Assembly (NCBI GenBank): GCA_015065135.1
Contig: SVQY01000015.1
Span: 1 to 45,677, forward strand
DNA from: Oscillospiraceae bacterium
Lineage (GTDB): Bacteria; Bacillota; Clostridia; Oscillospirales; CAG-272
Reading direction: 5' to 3'
Length of the DNA stretch: 45,677 nt
Below are positions 39,843 through 45,677 of the stretch, in pieces (positions within the stretch are counted from its first letter, which is position 1; each line of letters starts with the position of its first letter). The notes beneath the pieces were generated by a model. It did no database searches. It was given only the letters and a program-made list of their open reading frames with translations, and had not been told where the DNA came from. The position numbers were made by a program, and so were the translations under genes.

Positions 39843-39871
39843 ATTATACTCGCTTGACCGTTTTTTGTCAA
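39843..39871 (-). promoter_or_regulatory. Sigma-A promoter of the CvpA-like gene
   Basis: TTGACA (39866-39871) and TATAAT (39843-39848), minus strand, are perfect hexamers at 17-bp spacing in the 74-bp gap after the oxidoreductase gene. Confidence 0.83.
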
Positions 39872-39880
39872 CAACCGCAC

Positions 39881-40939
39881 TCAGAGCGTGACGGTTCTGC
39901 CCTCCTTGGCCGAGCGATAAATGGCCTCGATCACAGCAAGGCTCTTCATAGCCTCCAGCGGCATGATCTCGGGGTCGCGGCCGTCTCTCACCGCAAGGAT
40001 CATATCCTCCACCACATGTCGGTGACCGTACAGCTTTTCCGGCTCCTTGGCGGAGGCCACGCGGTTACCGCCGCCAAAGCGCTCCAGCATCAGCTCCTCC
40101 TCTTCCTCCTCGTCCAGCTCATCCACAGGCTCGCTCATTCTCCAGAGCTTCAGGCGATCCGCATCGGCCTCTATGCTGCCGCCCGTGCCGTAAAGACAGA
40201 TCTCGGTGGACACGCCGGGATAGGCACAGGTGGTGCTGACAAAGGTGCCCATCGCACCGTTTTTGAAGCGCACGGTGCTGGCGGTCACATCCTCGGTCTT
40301 GATGTCGTGATTGGCGATCTGCATATGTGAGGTCACCGATGCCACATCGCCCATGAGCCATTGCATCAGATCCACCGTGTGGGAGGCCTGATTGATCAGC
40401 GAGCCGCCGCCATCCATTTCCCAGGTGCCTCTCCAGCCACCGCGATCATAATAGCGCTGCTCGCGAAACCACTTGACCGCGAAGGTGCCAAGAAACAGCT
40501 GCCCGATACGGCCGCTGTCAATGGCCTCGCGGATGGGATACATATTGAGATTGAAGCGGTTCTGCAGGACCACACCGCAGCACTTGCCGGTGCGCAGTCT
40601 TGCCTCCTCAATGCGCATAGCGCGCTCGCAGGTAATATCAATCGGCTTTTCCACCAGCACGTGCTTGCCCGCCTCCATTGCGCGCACCGCATAGTCTGCG
40701 TGCAAAGCGCTGGGCAGGCAGACGCTGACGATATCCACCGCAGGGTCTGCCAGCAGCTGCGCCGCATCGGTATACAGCTTTGCGCCCGGATACATTGCGC
40801 CGATCTTTTGCAGCAGCGCCTCGTCCCGATCGCAAAGAGCCACCAGTTGAGCATTCTCACTCTTGGCGGCAGCCTCAGCATGGGCCTTTCCGATACCAAG
40901 TCCCAGCACTGCATATCCGATCTTTTTTACGTTTTTCAT
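39881..40939 (-). CDS. Gfo/Idh/MocA-family oxidoreductase
   Basis: A 352-residue NAD(P)-dependent sugar or cyclitol dehydrogenase. Rossmann motif GYAVLGLGIGKAHAEAA, then VCLPSALHADYAVRAMEAGKHVLVEKPID with the catalytic-Lys EKP motif, and the C-terminal GGGSLINQASHTVDLMQWL with the conserved HxxD. It differs from the family member at 14879, which lacks EKP. The start at 40939 has GAGGGA upstream; an ATG at 40954 would overlap ddl and lacks an RBS. It follows ddl by 11 nt in a prmC-ddl-oxidoreductase operon. Confidence 0.86.
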   Translation of the reverse strand: MKNVKKIGYAVLGLGIGKAHAEAAAKSENAQLVALCDRDEALLQKIGAMYPGAKLYTDAAQLLADPAVDIVSVCLPSALHADYAVRAMEAGKHVLVEKPIDITCERAMRIEEARLRTGKCCGVVLQNRFNLNMYPIREAIDSGRIGQLFLGTFAVKWFREQRYYDRGGWRGTWEMDGGGSLINQASHTVDLMQWLMGDVASVTSHMQIANHDIKTEDVTASTVRFKNGAMGTFVSTTCAYPGVSTEICLYGTGGSIEADADRLKLWRMSEPVDELDEEEEEELMLERFGGGNRVASAKEPEKLYGHRHVVEDMILAVRDGRDPEIMPLEAMKSLAVIEAIYRSAKEGRTVTL

Positions 40940-40950
40940 GATACGTTCCC

Positions 40951-41844
40951 TCATTTTTTGATTTTTCGCAAGGCGGCAAGCGCCGCCATTTGTTCACATA
41001 ACGCTTCAAAGGTAATGCCCTTTGCCGCTGCCGCTAACGGAAAGAGACTGGTCGCCGTCATACCCGGCAGGGTGTTGGCCTCCAGAAAGCGAGGCACACC
41101 GTCGGCGTCCTCCTTGAAATCCAGCCTCGCGTAGTCCCGCAGCCCCAGAGCGCGGAAGGCGACCGTAGCAAGGCAAAAAAGGCGATCCCGCTCTGCCGCC
41201 GTGATCGGCGCGGGGCAAAGCTCCTCGGCAGCCCCCGACTGATATTTGTGCGCGTAGTCATACAGGCCGCCACGCGGACGGATCTCCACAACGGGCAGAC
41301 AGCATTCCTCCAGAATACCTACGGTAAATTCTCTGCCCGGCAGGTATTCCTCGCACAAAAAGCCCGTGAACGGGGTGAGTTTCCGCCACTCTGCATCGGT
41401 TTTTACCAAAGAAAATCCAATGCTGGAGCCACCCTCCGCAGGCTTGACGACAAAGGGGTAAGATAGGGGCGGCACCGCCTGCTTTTTATCAAGCAAAGTG
41501 CCCTTGGCGACCGGAACGCCAAAGGCGGCTACCGCCGCCTTGGCACGCGGCTTTGCCATCGCCAGCGCGGCACCGTCACCGCCCGTGCCGGTATAGTGTC
41601 GGGTCCCGTTTTGATCCAGCACTCGTTGCAGCTCTCCGTTCTCGCCGGCACCGCCGTGCAAAGCCAAAAAGACCGCGTCCGCTGCGCCGCATTTTTGCAG
41701 CAGCTCTGCCGAAACAACACCGTTCCAATCGGTCGCAGATACGTGCGCGCCACGCGCACGCAGGGCGGCGGCTACACGGGCACCGGAGCAAAGCGAGACC
41801 GCTCGCTCTCCGCCAACACCGCCACAAAGAACCTCAACGTTCAT
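40951..41844 (-). CDS. ddl: D-alanine--D-alanine ligase
   Basis: Makes the D-Ala-D-Ala dipeptide for peptidoglycan. The 297-residue ATP-grasp protein shows VLCGGVGGERAVSLCSG, FLALHGGAGENGELQ, YTGTGGDGAALAMAKP, FVVKPAEGGSSIGF and LEANTLPGMTATSLFP, where EANTLPG matches the usual EVNTLPG metal/ATP motif. GGAGGT lies 6 nt upstream of the ATG at 41844; a longer start at 41880 has no RBS. A hairpin overlaps that RBS. Confidence 0.93.
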   Translation of the reverse strand: MNVEVLCGGVGGERAVSLCSGARVAAALRARGAHVSATDWNGVVSAELLQKCGAADAVFLALHGGAGENGELQRVLDQNGTRHYTGTGGDGAALAMAKPRAKAAVAAFGVPVAKGTLLDKKQAVPPLSYPFVVKPAEGGSSIGFSLVKTDAEWRKLTPFTGFLCEEYLPGREFTVGILEECCLPVVEIRPRGGLYDYAHKYQSGAAEELCPAPITAAERDRLFCLATVAFRALGLRDYARLDFKEDADGVPRFLEANTLPGMTATSLFPLAAAAKGITFEALCEQMAALAALRKIKK

Positions 41845-41851
41845 AGCAGCA

Positions 41852-41876
41852 CCTCCAAAGGAGGCCTCAGGGCCTC
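41852..41876 (-). promoter_or_regulatory. Competing hairpins over the ddl ribosome binding site
   Basis: On the minus strand the RBS GGAGG (41852-41856) can pair with CCTCC (41860-41864) across a 3-nt loop. The same CCTCC overlaps the arm GGCCTC (41861-41866) of a second hairpin, GAGGCC-CTGA-GGCCTC. The two folds exclude each other, so translation could be tuned. Confidence 0.4.
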
Positions 41877-41909
41877 TCACCCAAGGGTATGCCGCCGCGC
41901 GTATTTTGG

Positions 41910-42683
41910 TTATTTTTTCAAATACACCACGCGGTCATTTCCGCCAAGATCCCTGTAAACGGTATGAGAAAAGCCGTGTTTTTCGGATAACGCACGCAGG
42001 TCGTCCGCCTGATCGTAGCCGATCTCCAAAAGCAAAAATCCGTCCGGCTTCAAAAGCATGCTCCAGCGCTCCAGAATACTTCTGTAAAAGTCCAGGCCGT
42101 CCGCACCGCCGCGCAAAGCCGCCGCCGGCTCGTGCTGCACCTCGCGCTGCAGCACAGGCACCACATCATCGCGGATATAAGGCGGATTGGAGAGGATGGC
42201 ATCAAACTTTTGCATCGCCAGCTCACCTTCGGGCAAACGAAGCACATCGGCGATCCGACAGGTCATCCGCGCTGCTACGCCGTTTCGATCGGCATTGCGC
42301 GCCGCCAAGGCTAAGGTCCTTTCAAACAGATCCACCGCCGTGCATCTGGTATCCGGTCGCTCACACAAGGTGGAGATCGCAATGCAGCCGCTACCGGTGC
42401 AAAGATCCAGAAACTGCGCACCCTCTGGCAGCATTCCGATCGCCTTCTCCACCAATAACTCGGTATCCGCACGCGGAATGAGGCAATCCTCGCTGACCTC
42501 GTAGCGCTGGCGATAAAAATCCCATTCGCCCAGCAAATATTGCAGCGGATAACCGTTGCAGCGGCGCTCGACGGCATTTTCCAACGCCTCGCCGCTCATA
42601 GATGCACAAAGCTGCATCGCTTCAAAAAGCGCATTTTCTATGCCTGCAGCCCGCAGCTTTTCTTGTATTTGCGCTCTTGTCAC
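41910..42683 (-). CDS. prmC: Peptide chain release factor N5-glutamine methyltransferase
   Basis: Methylates the GGQ glutamine of release factors using S-adenosylmethionine. The 257-residue product has the N-terminal helical domain and PLQYLLGEWDFYRQRYEVSEDCLIPRADTELLVE (in parts), SAM motif FLDLCTGSGCIAISTL, and the catalytic NPPY in AILSNPPYIRDD. The start is GTG at 42683 with GGAGG 7 nt upstream; a longer in-frame ATG at 42749 has no RBS and gives a non-homologous extension. prfA is not adjacent. Confidence 0.93.
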   Translation of the reverse strand: MTRAQIQEKLRAAGIENALFEAMQLCASMSGEALENAVERRCNGYPLQYLLGEWDFYRQRYEVSEDCLIPRADTELLVEKAIGMLPEGAQFLDLCTGSGCIAISTLCERPDTRCTAVDLFERTLALAARNADRNGVAARMTCRIADVLRLPEGELAMQKFDAILSNPPYIRDDVVPVLQREVQHEPAAALRGGADGLDFYRSILERWSMLLKPDGFLLLEIGYDQADDLRALSEKHGFSHTVYRDLGGNDRVVYLKK

Positions 42684-42735
42684 GGTTGCACCTCCGTTAT
42701 ATTGCAACAAATTTGTAAAAATGTAAGAATTCCTA

Positions 42736-42763
42736 TTGCTTTTTTTCAAAAATATGATACAAT
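42736..42763 (+). promoter_or_regulatory. Promoter of the small membrane protein gene
   Basis: TTGCTT (42736-42741) and TACAAT (42758-42763) are 16 bp apart, about 50 bp before the start at 42815. Confidence 0.5.
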
Positions 42764-42814
42764 GAATTCATAAGGCACCCATTGGGTGACCAAAAGCAAA
42801 AGGAGGTTACTCTA

Positions 42815-43078
42815 ATGGAAGAAAAAAAGACAAATTACGGCAAGATCATTGCCATCACCATGGCTGTCGTTGCAGCCGCCAGCGCCATCGCTTACGTCAT
42901 CTACCGTCTGTGCCGCAATTTCTTTACCTTCTGCGATTCCTACCGCGAGGATGAGATCGAGGACACGGATTTCGATTTCGATGAGATCGATGAAGAAGAG
43001 CTTGACGACAATTTTATCATCGTTGACGACGACGAGACTGCTGAAGAGGCACCCGCCGAGGAAACGACCGAGGCTTAA
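42815..43078 (+). CDS. Small single-pass membrane protein with an acidic tail
   Basis: An 87-residue protein of unknown function. One membrane segment (IIAITMAVVAAASAIAYVIY) follows a short charged N-terminus; the rest is strongly acidic (EDEIEDTDFDFDEIDEEELDD and a Glu/Ala-rich end). The RBS AAAGGAGGT is optimal, and an in-frame start at 42782 lacks one. The gene is monocistronic with its own promoter and terminator. The abundance of acidic residues might serve to contact a basic partner or divalent cations, but this is speculative. Confidence 0.72.
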   Translation: MEEKKTNYGKIIAITMAVVAAASAIAYVIYRLCRNFFTFCDSYREDEIEDTDFDFDEIDEEELDDNFIIVDDDETAEEAPAEETTEA

Positions 43079-43086
43079 TGCTCTTT

Positions 43087-43126
43087 AAAGAAAACCGCAC
43101 GCACCGGCGTGCGGTTTTCTTTTTTT
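43087..43126 (+). terminator. Terminator after the small membrane protein gene
   Basis: A perfect 16-bp stem AAAGAAAACCGCACGC / GCGTGCGGTTTTCTTT with loop ACCG, then a T-run. It may also act on the convergent SGNH gene. Confidence 0.85.
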
Positions 43127-43128
43127 AC

Positions 43129-44409
43129 TCAGCCTTCCTTTGCCGCAAGGAAAGCCTGATACTGCTCGGCAATAAACTTTTCAAATCTCGGCTCCACCAG
43201 GATCATACCATCGGTATTCAGGTGGCTGATATCACCGGTATTCTGACTATACTTTTCGCGGAAGGAATAGCGATCTATATCCACACCGGAAAGCTCCACG
43301 TTGCTGGCGTCAAAGCAGGGCAAGCCGTGCCGCTCGAACACCGCCAGCATGGCATCCGCATATTGCTGCTGCGTCTCGTCGTTTCTGGTCTCCTCGTGCG
43401 CCCAGCAGGTGATGCCAATGATCAGCGCGTTGGGATATTTCGCCTGCAGCTGCTCGATGCAGCTGTTCACACCGCCGCAGAAGGTGGTAAAAACGGTGTC
43501 ATCCGGCTCACCGACCGATATGCTGCTTTCGCAAAAGTCGTTGCGGCCGCCCTCCAACAGCACAATGTCGGGGCTACCCGACGGCATCTGCGAGATACGA
43601 CTGCACATCGGCATATAGCCGCCTATCGCCACCGAGCTGCCGCCAATACCGTGATTGACGAATTCCATACCATATTTCTGTGCCATCAGATTGGGCCAGA
43701 CATACTGCTTGCCGTTAGTGCTACCGCCAAAATAGCTGTCGCCCATAGCATAAAGCGTAATACCCTCCAGCCCCTCATACCAGGAGGTCTCTTTGGCGGT
43801 CTCCAAAAATTCCGCTACCTTGATATCCTTGAGAATATTGGTCTTGGAGGTCAGCAGCGTGCCGGTTTCAAAGGTCTGCTCCACATACACCCGAGGAAAG
43901 TCCAGCTTGCGGGTATTCCGCTTGGTCTGCCCCGAGGCGTAGCAAAGGCGGATCTTTTCGTCTTTATAGGAGCTGATGTAGGTATAGGTCGCGTATTCGT
44001 CGCGCTTGATCTCGGCGATCTCGCCGGAACGTCCGTCCACACCGGTATAGTTGTCGCCCGGGTGATCAATGACCCATTTGCCGTCCTTTTCCTCCCAATG
44101 CGACAGCACAAAGACCTCCTCGGTAGCATATTCGCCACCGTCCGGAGCATCCTCGCCGTTGTAATCGGTAAAGGTCAGGCGCATACCGGGCTCCTCCAAC
44201 GTGATGATATCGGTATAGGAATAGCCCTCCAGCCCATCCAGAATGGTCAGCGGAGATTCCTCATGCAGATCCGACGTGACCATACCCATATGCCATTTGA
44301 CCGCGATCTCGTTTTCCTCCAGATCGGGGCTGCAGCCGCTCATCAACGGCGCCACCATCAACGCGATCAACAAAGCGGCAAGAGCGCGCACTCTTCCAGA
44401 ACGTTTCAT
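43129..44409 (-). CDS. SGNH/GDSL-family hydrolase lipoprotein
   Basis: A 426-residue exported esterase-like protein. The signal peptide ends in lipobox PLMSGC26. A ~200-residue N-terminal region is a probable beta-rich domain of unknown family. The SGNH fold follows: block I AMGDSYFGG (S225), block II GIGGSS, block III GGRND (N290), block V DISH (D393, H396). It is likely a surface deacetylase or lipase-like enzyme; substrate unknown. GGAGG lies 6 nt before the start and inside the end of the upstream dehydrogenase gene, so the two are co-transcribed. Confidence 0.8.
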   Translation of the reverse strand: MKRSGRVRALAALLIALMVAPLMSGCSPDLEENEIAVKWHMGMVTSDLHEESPLTILDGLEGYSYTDIITLEEPGMRLTFTDYNGEDAPDGGEYATEEVFVLSHWEEKDGKWVIDHPGDNYTGVDGRSGEIAEIKRDEYATYTYISSYKDEKIRLCYASGQTKRNTRKLDFPRVYVEQTFETGTLLTSKTNILKDIKVAEFLETAKETSWYEGLEGITLYAMGDSYFGGSTNGKQYVWPNLMAQKYGMEFVNHGIGGSSVAIGGYMPMCSRISQMPSGSPDIVLLEGGRNDFCESSISVGEPDDTVFTTFCGGVNSCIEQLQAKYPNALIIGITCWAHEETRNDETQQQYADAMLAVFERHGLPCFDASNVELSGVDIDRYSFREKYSQNTGDISHLNTDGMILVEPRFEKFIAEQYQAFLAAKEG

Positions 44410-44410
44410 C

Positions 44411-45421
44411 TCAATCCTCCTTCGCCACAAAGGTGACCTTGGTAAAGAACTCCTTTTTGTCGCGCATCATTTCCAACGCCTCGTTGCAGCGCTCCAGCGG
44501 ATAACGATGTGTGATCAGCGCCTCAAACGCCATATCGCCTGCAGCCATTGCCTCAGCAACCGCCTTCCAGTCATTAACGCGATCATTGTAGGAGGAGTTC
44601 CAGGTGCCGCACATAGTGATCTCCCGGCGCAGGATCTCGGAGTACACACCCTTATCGATGGTCATATCCCCAAAGGGATTGCCCATCAGCACCAATCTGC
44701 CATTGGGGGCCAACGCCTTGACCGCATTGTTGAGTGCAGCGGAAGCACCGGTACCCTCCAAAGCGCACTGGCAAGCGCCATCGCGCGCCTGATCATAAGC
44801 CTCAAAGCCAAACTGACGGGCAAAAGCCAGCTTTTCCTCACTGATATCCACCACGCGCACCAGGCCCGCGCCCGCCTTTTTTGCCCACTGTGCGGCAAGC
44901 AGACCGATAGGACCGGCACCAAAGATCACCACAGTATCGCCCAGCGTGATCTGCATACGGCGCACCGCGGCGCGTGCCACGGCTGCGGGCTCCAGCAAGG
45001 AGGCCTCGGCATAGGAGATCTTATCGTCCAGCAGCACCAGATTACGCTTGTCTACTGCCAGATATTCCGCAAAGGCACCGTCGCGACGGGAGCCGTAATA
45101 ATCATAATCGGCGCATTTGACATACTCTCCCACCTGGCAGGCGGCGCACTTGCGGCAGGGCAACAACGGAAACACAGCTGCCTTGCGCCCCAGCAACGCA
45201 GGATCATCGCTCTCTACGATCTTACCGGCAAACTCGTGCCCCGGAATGGTAGGAAAATGATAGGTGCCCTTCGTAAAAACGCGCGGAATATCCGAGCCGC
45301 AGACACCGGCAGCCATCACCTGCAAAAGCACCTCACCCTCACCCGGAACGGGGCGAGCCACATCCTCATAGCGCAGATCCGCAACAGCGTGAAGCACCGC
45401 TGCCTTCATCGTTTTTGCCAT
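44411..45421 (-). CDS. Zinc-dependent medium-chain alcohol/polyol dehydrogenase (GatD-like)
   Basis: A 336-residue MDR enzyme. Catalytic zinc ligands are in GVCGSD and GHEFAG; structural zinc cysteines follow in PLLPCRKCAACQVGEYVKC. The NAD-binding motif is VVIFGAGPIGLLAAQWA. CGSDIPRVF and YDYYGSRRDGAFAEY strongly resemble galactitol-1-phosphate 5-dehydrogenase GatD, so a polyol (phosphate) substrate is likely, though other sugars are possible. GGAGG lies 7 nt before the start at 45421; the longer frame from 45469 covers the promoter. Its partner downstream encodes an SGNH lipoprotein. Confidence 0.86.
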   Translation of the reverse strand: MAKTMKAAVLHAVADLRYEDVARPVPGEGEVLLQVMAAGVCGSDIPRVFTKGTYHFPTIPGHEFAGKIVESDDPALLGRKAAVFPLLPCRKCAACQVGEYVKCADYDYYGSRRDGAFAEYLAVDKRNLVLLDDKISYAEASLLEPAAVARAAVRRMQITLGDTVVIFGAGPIGLLAAQWAKKAGAGLVRVVDISEEKLAFARQFGFEAYDQARDGACQCALEGTGASAALNNAVKALAPNGRLVLMGNPFGDMTIDKGVYSEILRREITMCGTWNSSYNDRVNDWKAVAEAMAAGDMAFEALITHRYPLERCNEALEMMRDKKEFFTKVTFVAKED

Positions 45422-45457
45422 TGTAAGTCCTCCCTTGGAAAAATCTTGTACAGCTTC

Positions 45458-45486
45458 ATTATACATCATTTGCCGTGCTTTGTAAA
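45458..45486 (-). promoter_or_regulatory. Promoter of the dehydrogenase-SGNH operon
   Basis: TTTACA (45481-45486) and TATAAT (45458-45463), minus strand, are spaced exactly 17 bp, 37 bp before the start. Confidence 0.8.
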
Positions 45487-45501
45487 TAGAAAAAGCCGAA
45501 T

Positions 45502-45534
45502 AAAAAGCACCGCAACCAAAGTTGCGGTGCTTTT
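45502..45534 (-). terminator. Terminator of the upstream minus-strand gene
   Basis: A perfect 14-bp stem AAAAGCACCGCAAC / GTTGCGGTGCTTTT is followed by a T-run on the minus strand. It is 10 bp after the stop of the partial gene at 45544. Confidence 0.82.
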
Positions 45535-45543
45535 GAAAATAAC

Positions 45544-45677
45544 TTACACGAGGCTATCTACGATCTGTGCAAGCTTTGCATCCAGGGATCTCTTGTAAGA
45601 GCCGTAGGTAGAAGCCCAGGAAGCGCCGTTTACAGCGGTTCTGGAGGGCATCTCGCTCATATACGCCATATCGTTTG
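45544..45677 (-). CDS. C-terminus of a probable extracellular solute-binding protein (partial)
   Basis: A frame open to the window edge ends at TAA 45544-45546. Its last 44 residues include AVNGASWASTYGSYK and the tail LDAKLAQIVDSLV. This looks like the C-terminal helix of sugar ABC-transporter binding proteins. The start is outside the window, so identity is tentative. If right, a sugar importer lies just beyond and would supply the glycan-degrading enzymes here. Confidence 0.6.
   Translation of the reverse strand, partial: NDMAYMSEMPSRTAVNGASWASTYGSYKRSLDAKLAQIVDSLV

Noticed and set aside
1-45677. CRISPR array, prophage or integrative element
   Set aside because: No short regularly spaced repeats with unique spacers, no cas, integrase, transposase or phage structural genes. 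The only regular arrays are the 157-bp tandem repeats and the duplicated tRNA leader.

Overview
The window looks like a chromosomal segment of a Bacillota/Clostridia-type bacterium, probably a gut Oscillospirales-like lineage. The reasons are a large SRP RNA with an Alu domain, the dnaX-ebfC-recR order, a Firmicutes-type (class II) galT, AraC-controlled glycoside hydrolase loci, many near-consensus sigma-A promoters (TTGACA-17-TATAAT) and strong AGGAGG ribosome binding sites. By eye the coding DNA is GC-rich and the promoters are AT-rich. There is no sign of phage, integrase, transposase or CRISPR. The genus assignment is inference only.

Layout. (1) 1-3001: SRP RNA, dnaX, ebfC, recR. (2) 3022-6149: a GH127-type beta-L-arabinofuranosidase and a beta-propeller-like protein of unknown function. 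(3) 6181-6550: a hairpin-rich intergenic region with a duplicated structured repeat. (4) 14606 down to 6553 (minus strand): a complete arginine operon, argG-H-C-J-B-D-F, behind a consensus promoter and ArgR-like boxes; a third copy of the structured repeat lies between argJ and argB. (5) 14879-17069: a Gfo/Idh/MocA oxidoreductase divergent from an AraC regulator. (6) 17146-20779: a half-size siroheme/ferredoxin reductase overlapping a FecBCD-type importer whose ATPase carries a frameshift. (7) 20819-29086: a second AraC regulator divergent from a catabolic cluster with no visible export signals (GH-A glycosidase, UlaG-like hydrolase, GH16, galactonate-dehydratase-like enzyme, large GH-A hydrolase, SDR), interrupted by a MITE-like element. 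(8) 29087-30640: an RNA-rich, protein-poor stretch with tRNA-Leu(UAG) and an odd duplicated leader, 157-bp tandem repeats, a candidate ~410-nt structured RNA on the minus strand with its own promoter and terminator, and a candidate ~70-nt sRNA on the plus strand. (9) 30627-34894: galT, a cytidylate-kinase-like gene and a collagen-like SASA esterase lipoprotein. (10) 34951-45677, mostly minus strand: glycerol-1-phosphate dehydrogenase and an ArsB/NhaD-type transporter; an amidase; a CvpA-like membrane protein; prmC-ddl-oxidoreductase; a small acidic membrane protein (+); a GatD-like dehydrogenase with an SGNH lipoprotein; and the C-terminus of a probable solute-binding protein.

How it fits together. 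The arginine operon should make arginine from glutamate through the cyclic acetyl pathway, since ArgJ recycles acetyl groups and no argE is needed. The glycosidase cluster, galT, GH127, the oxidoreductases and the GatD-like enzyme point to use of plant or mucin glycans rich in galactose and arabinose. No complete sugar importer lies inside the window. The most novel part is the RNA-rich interval 29138-30540.
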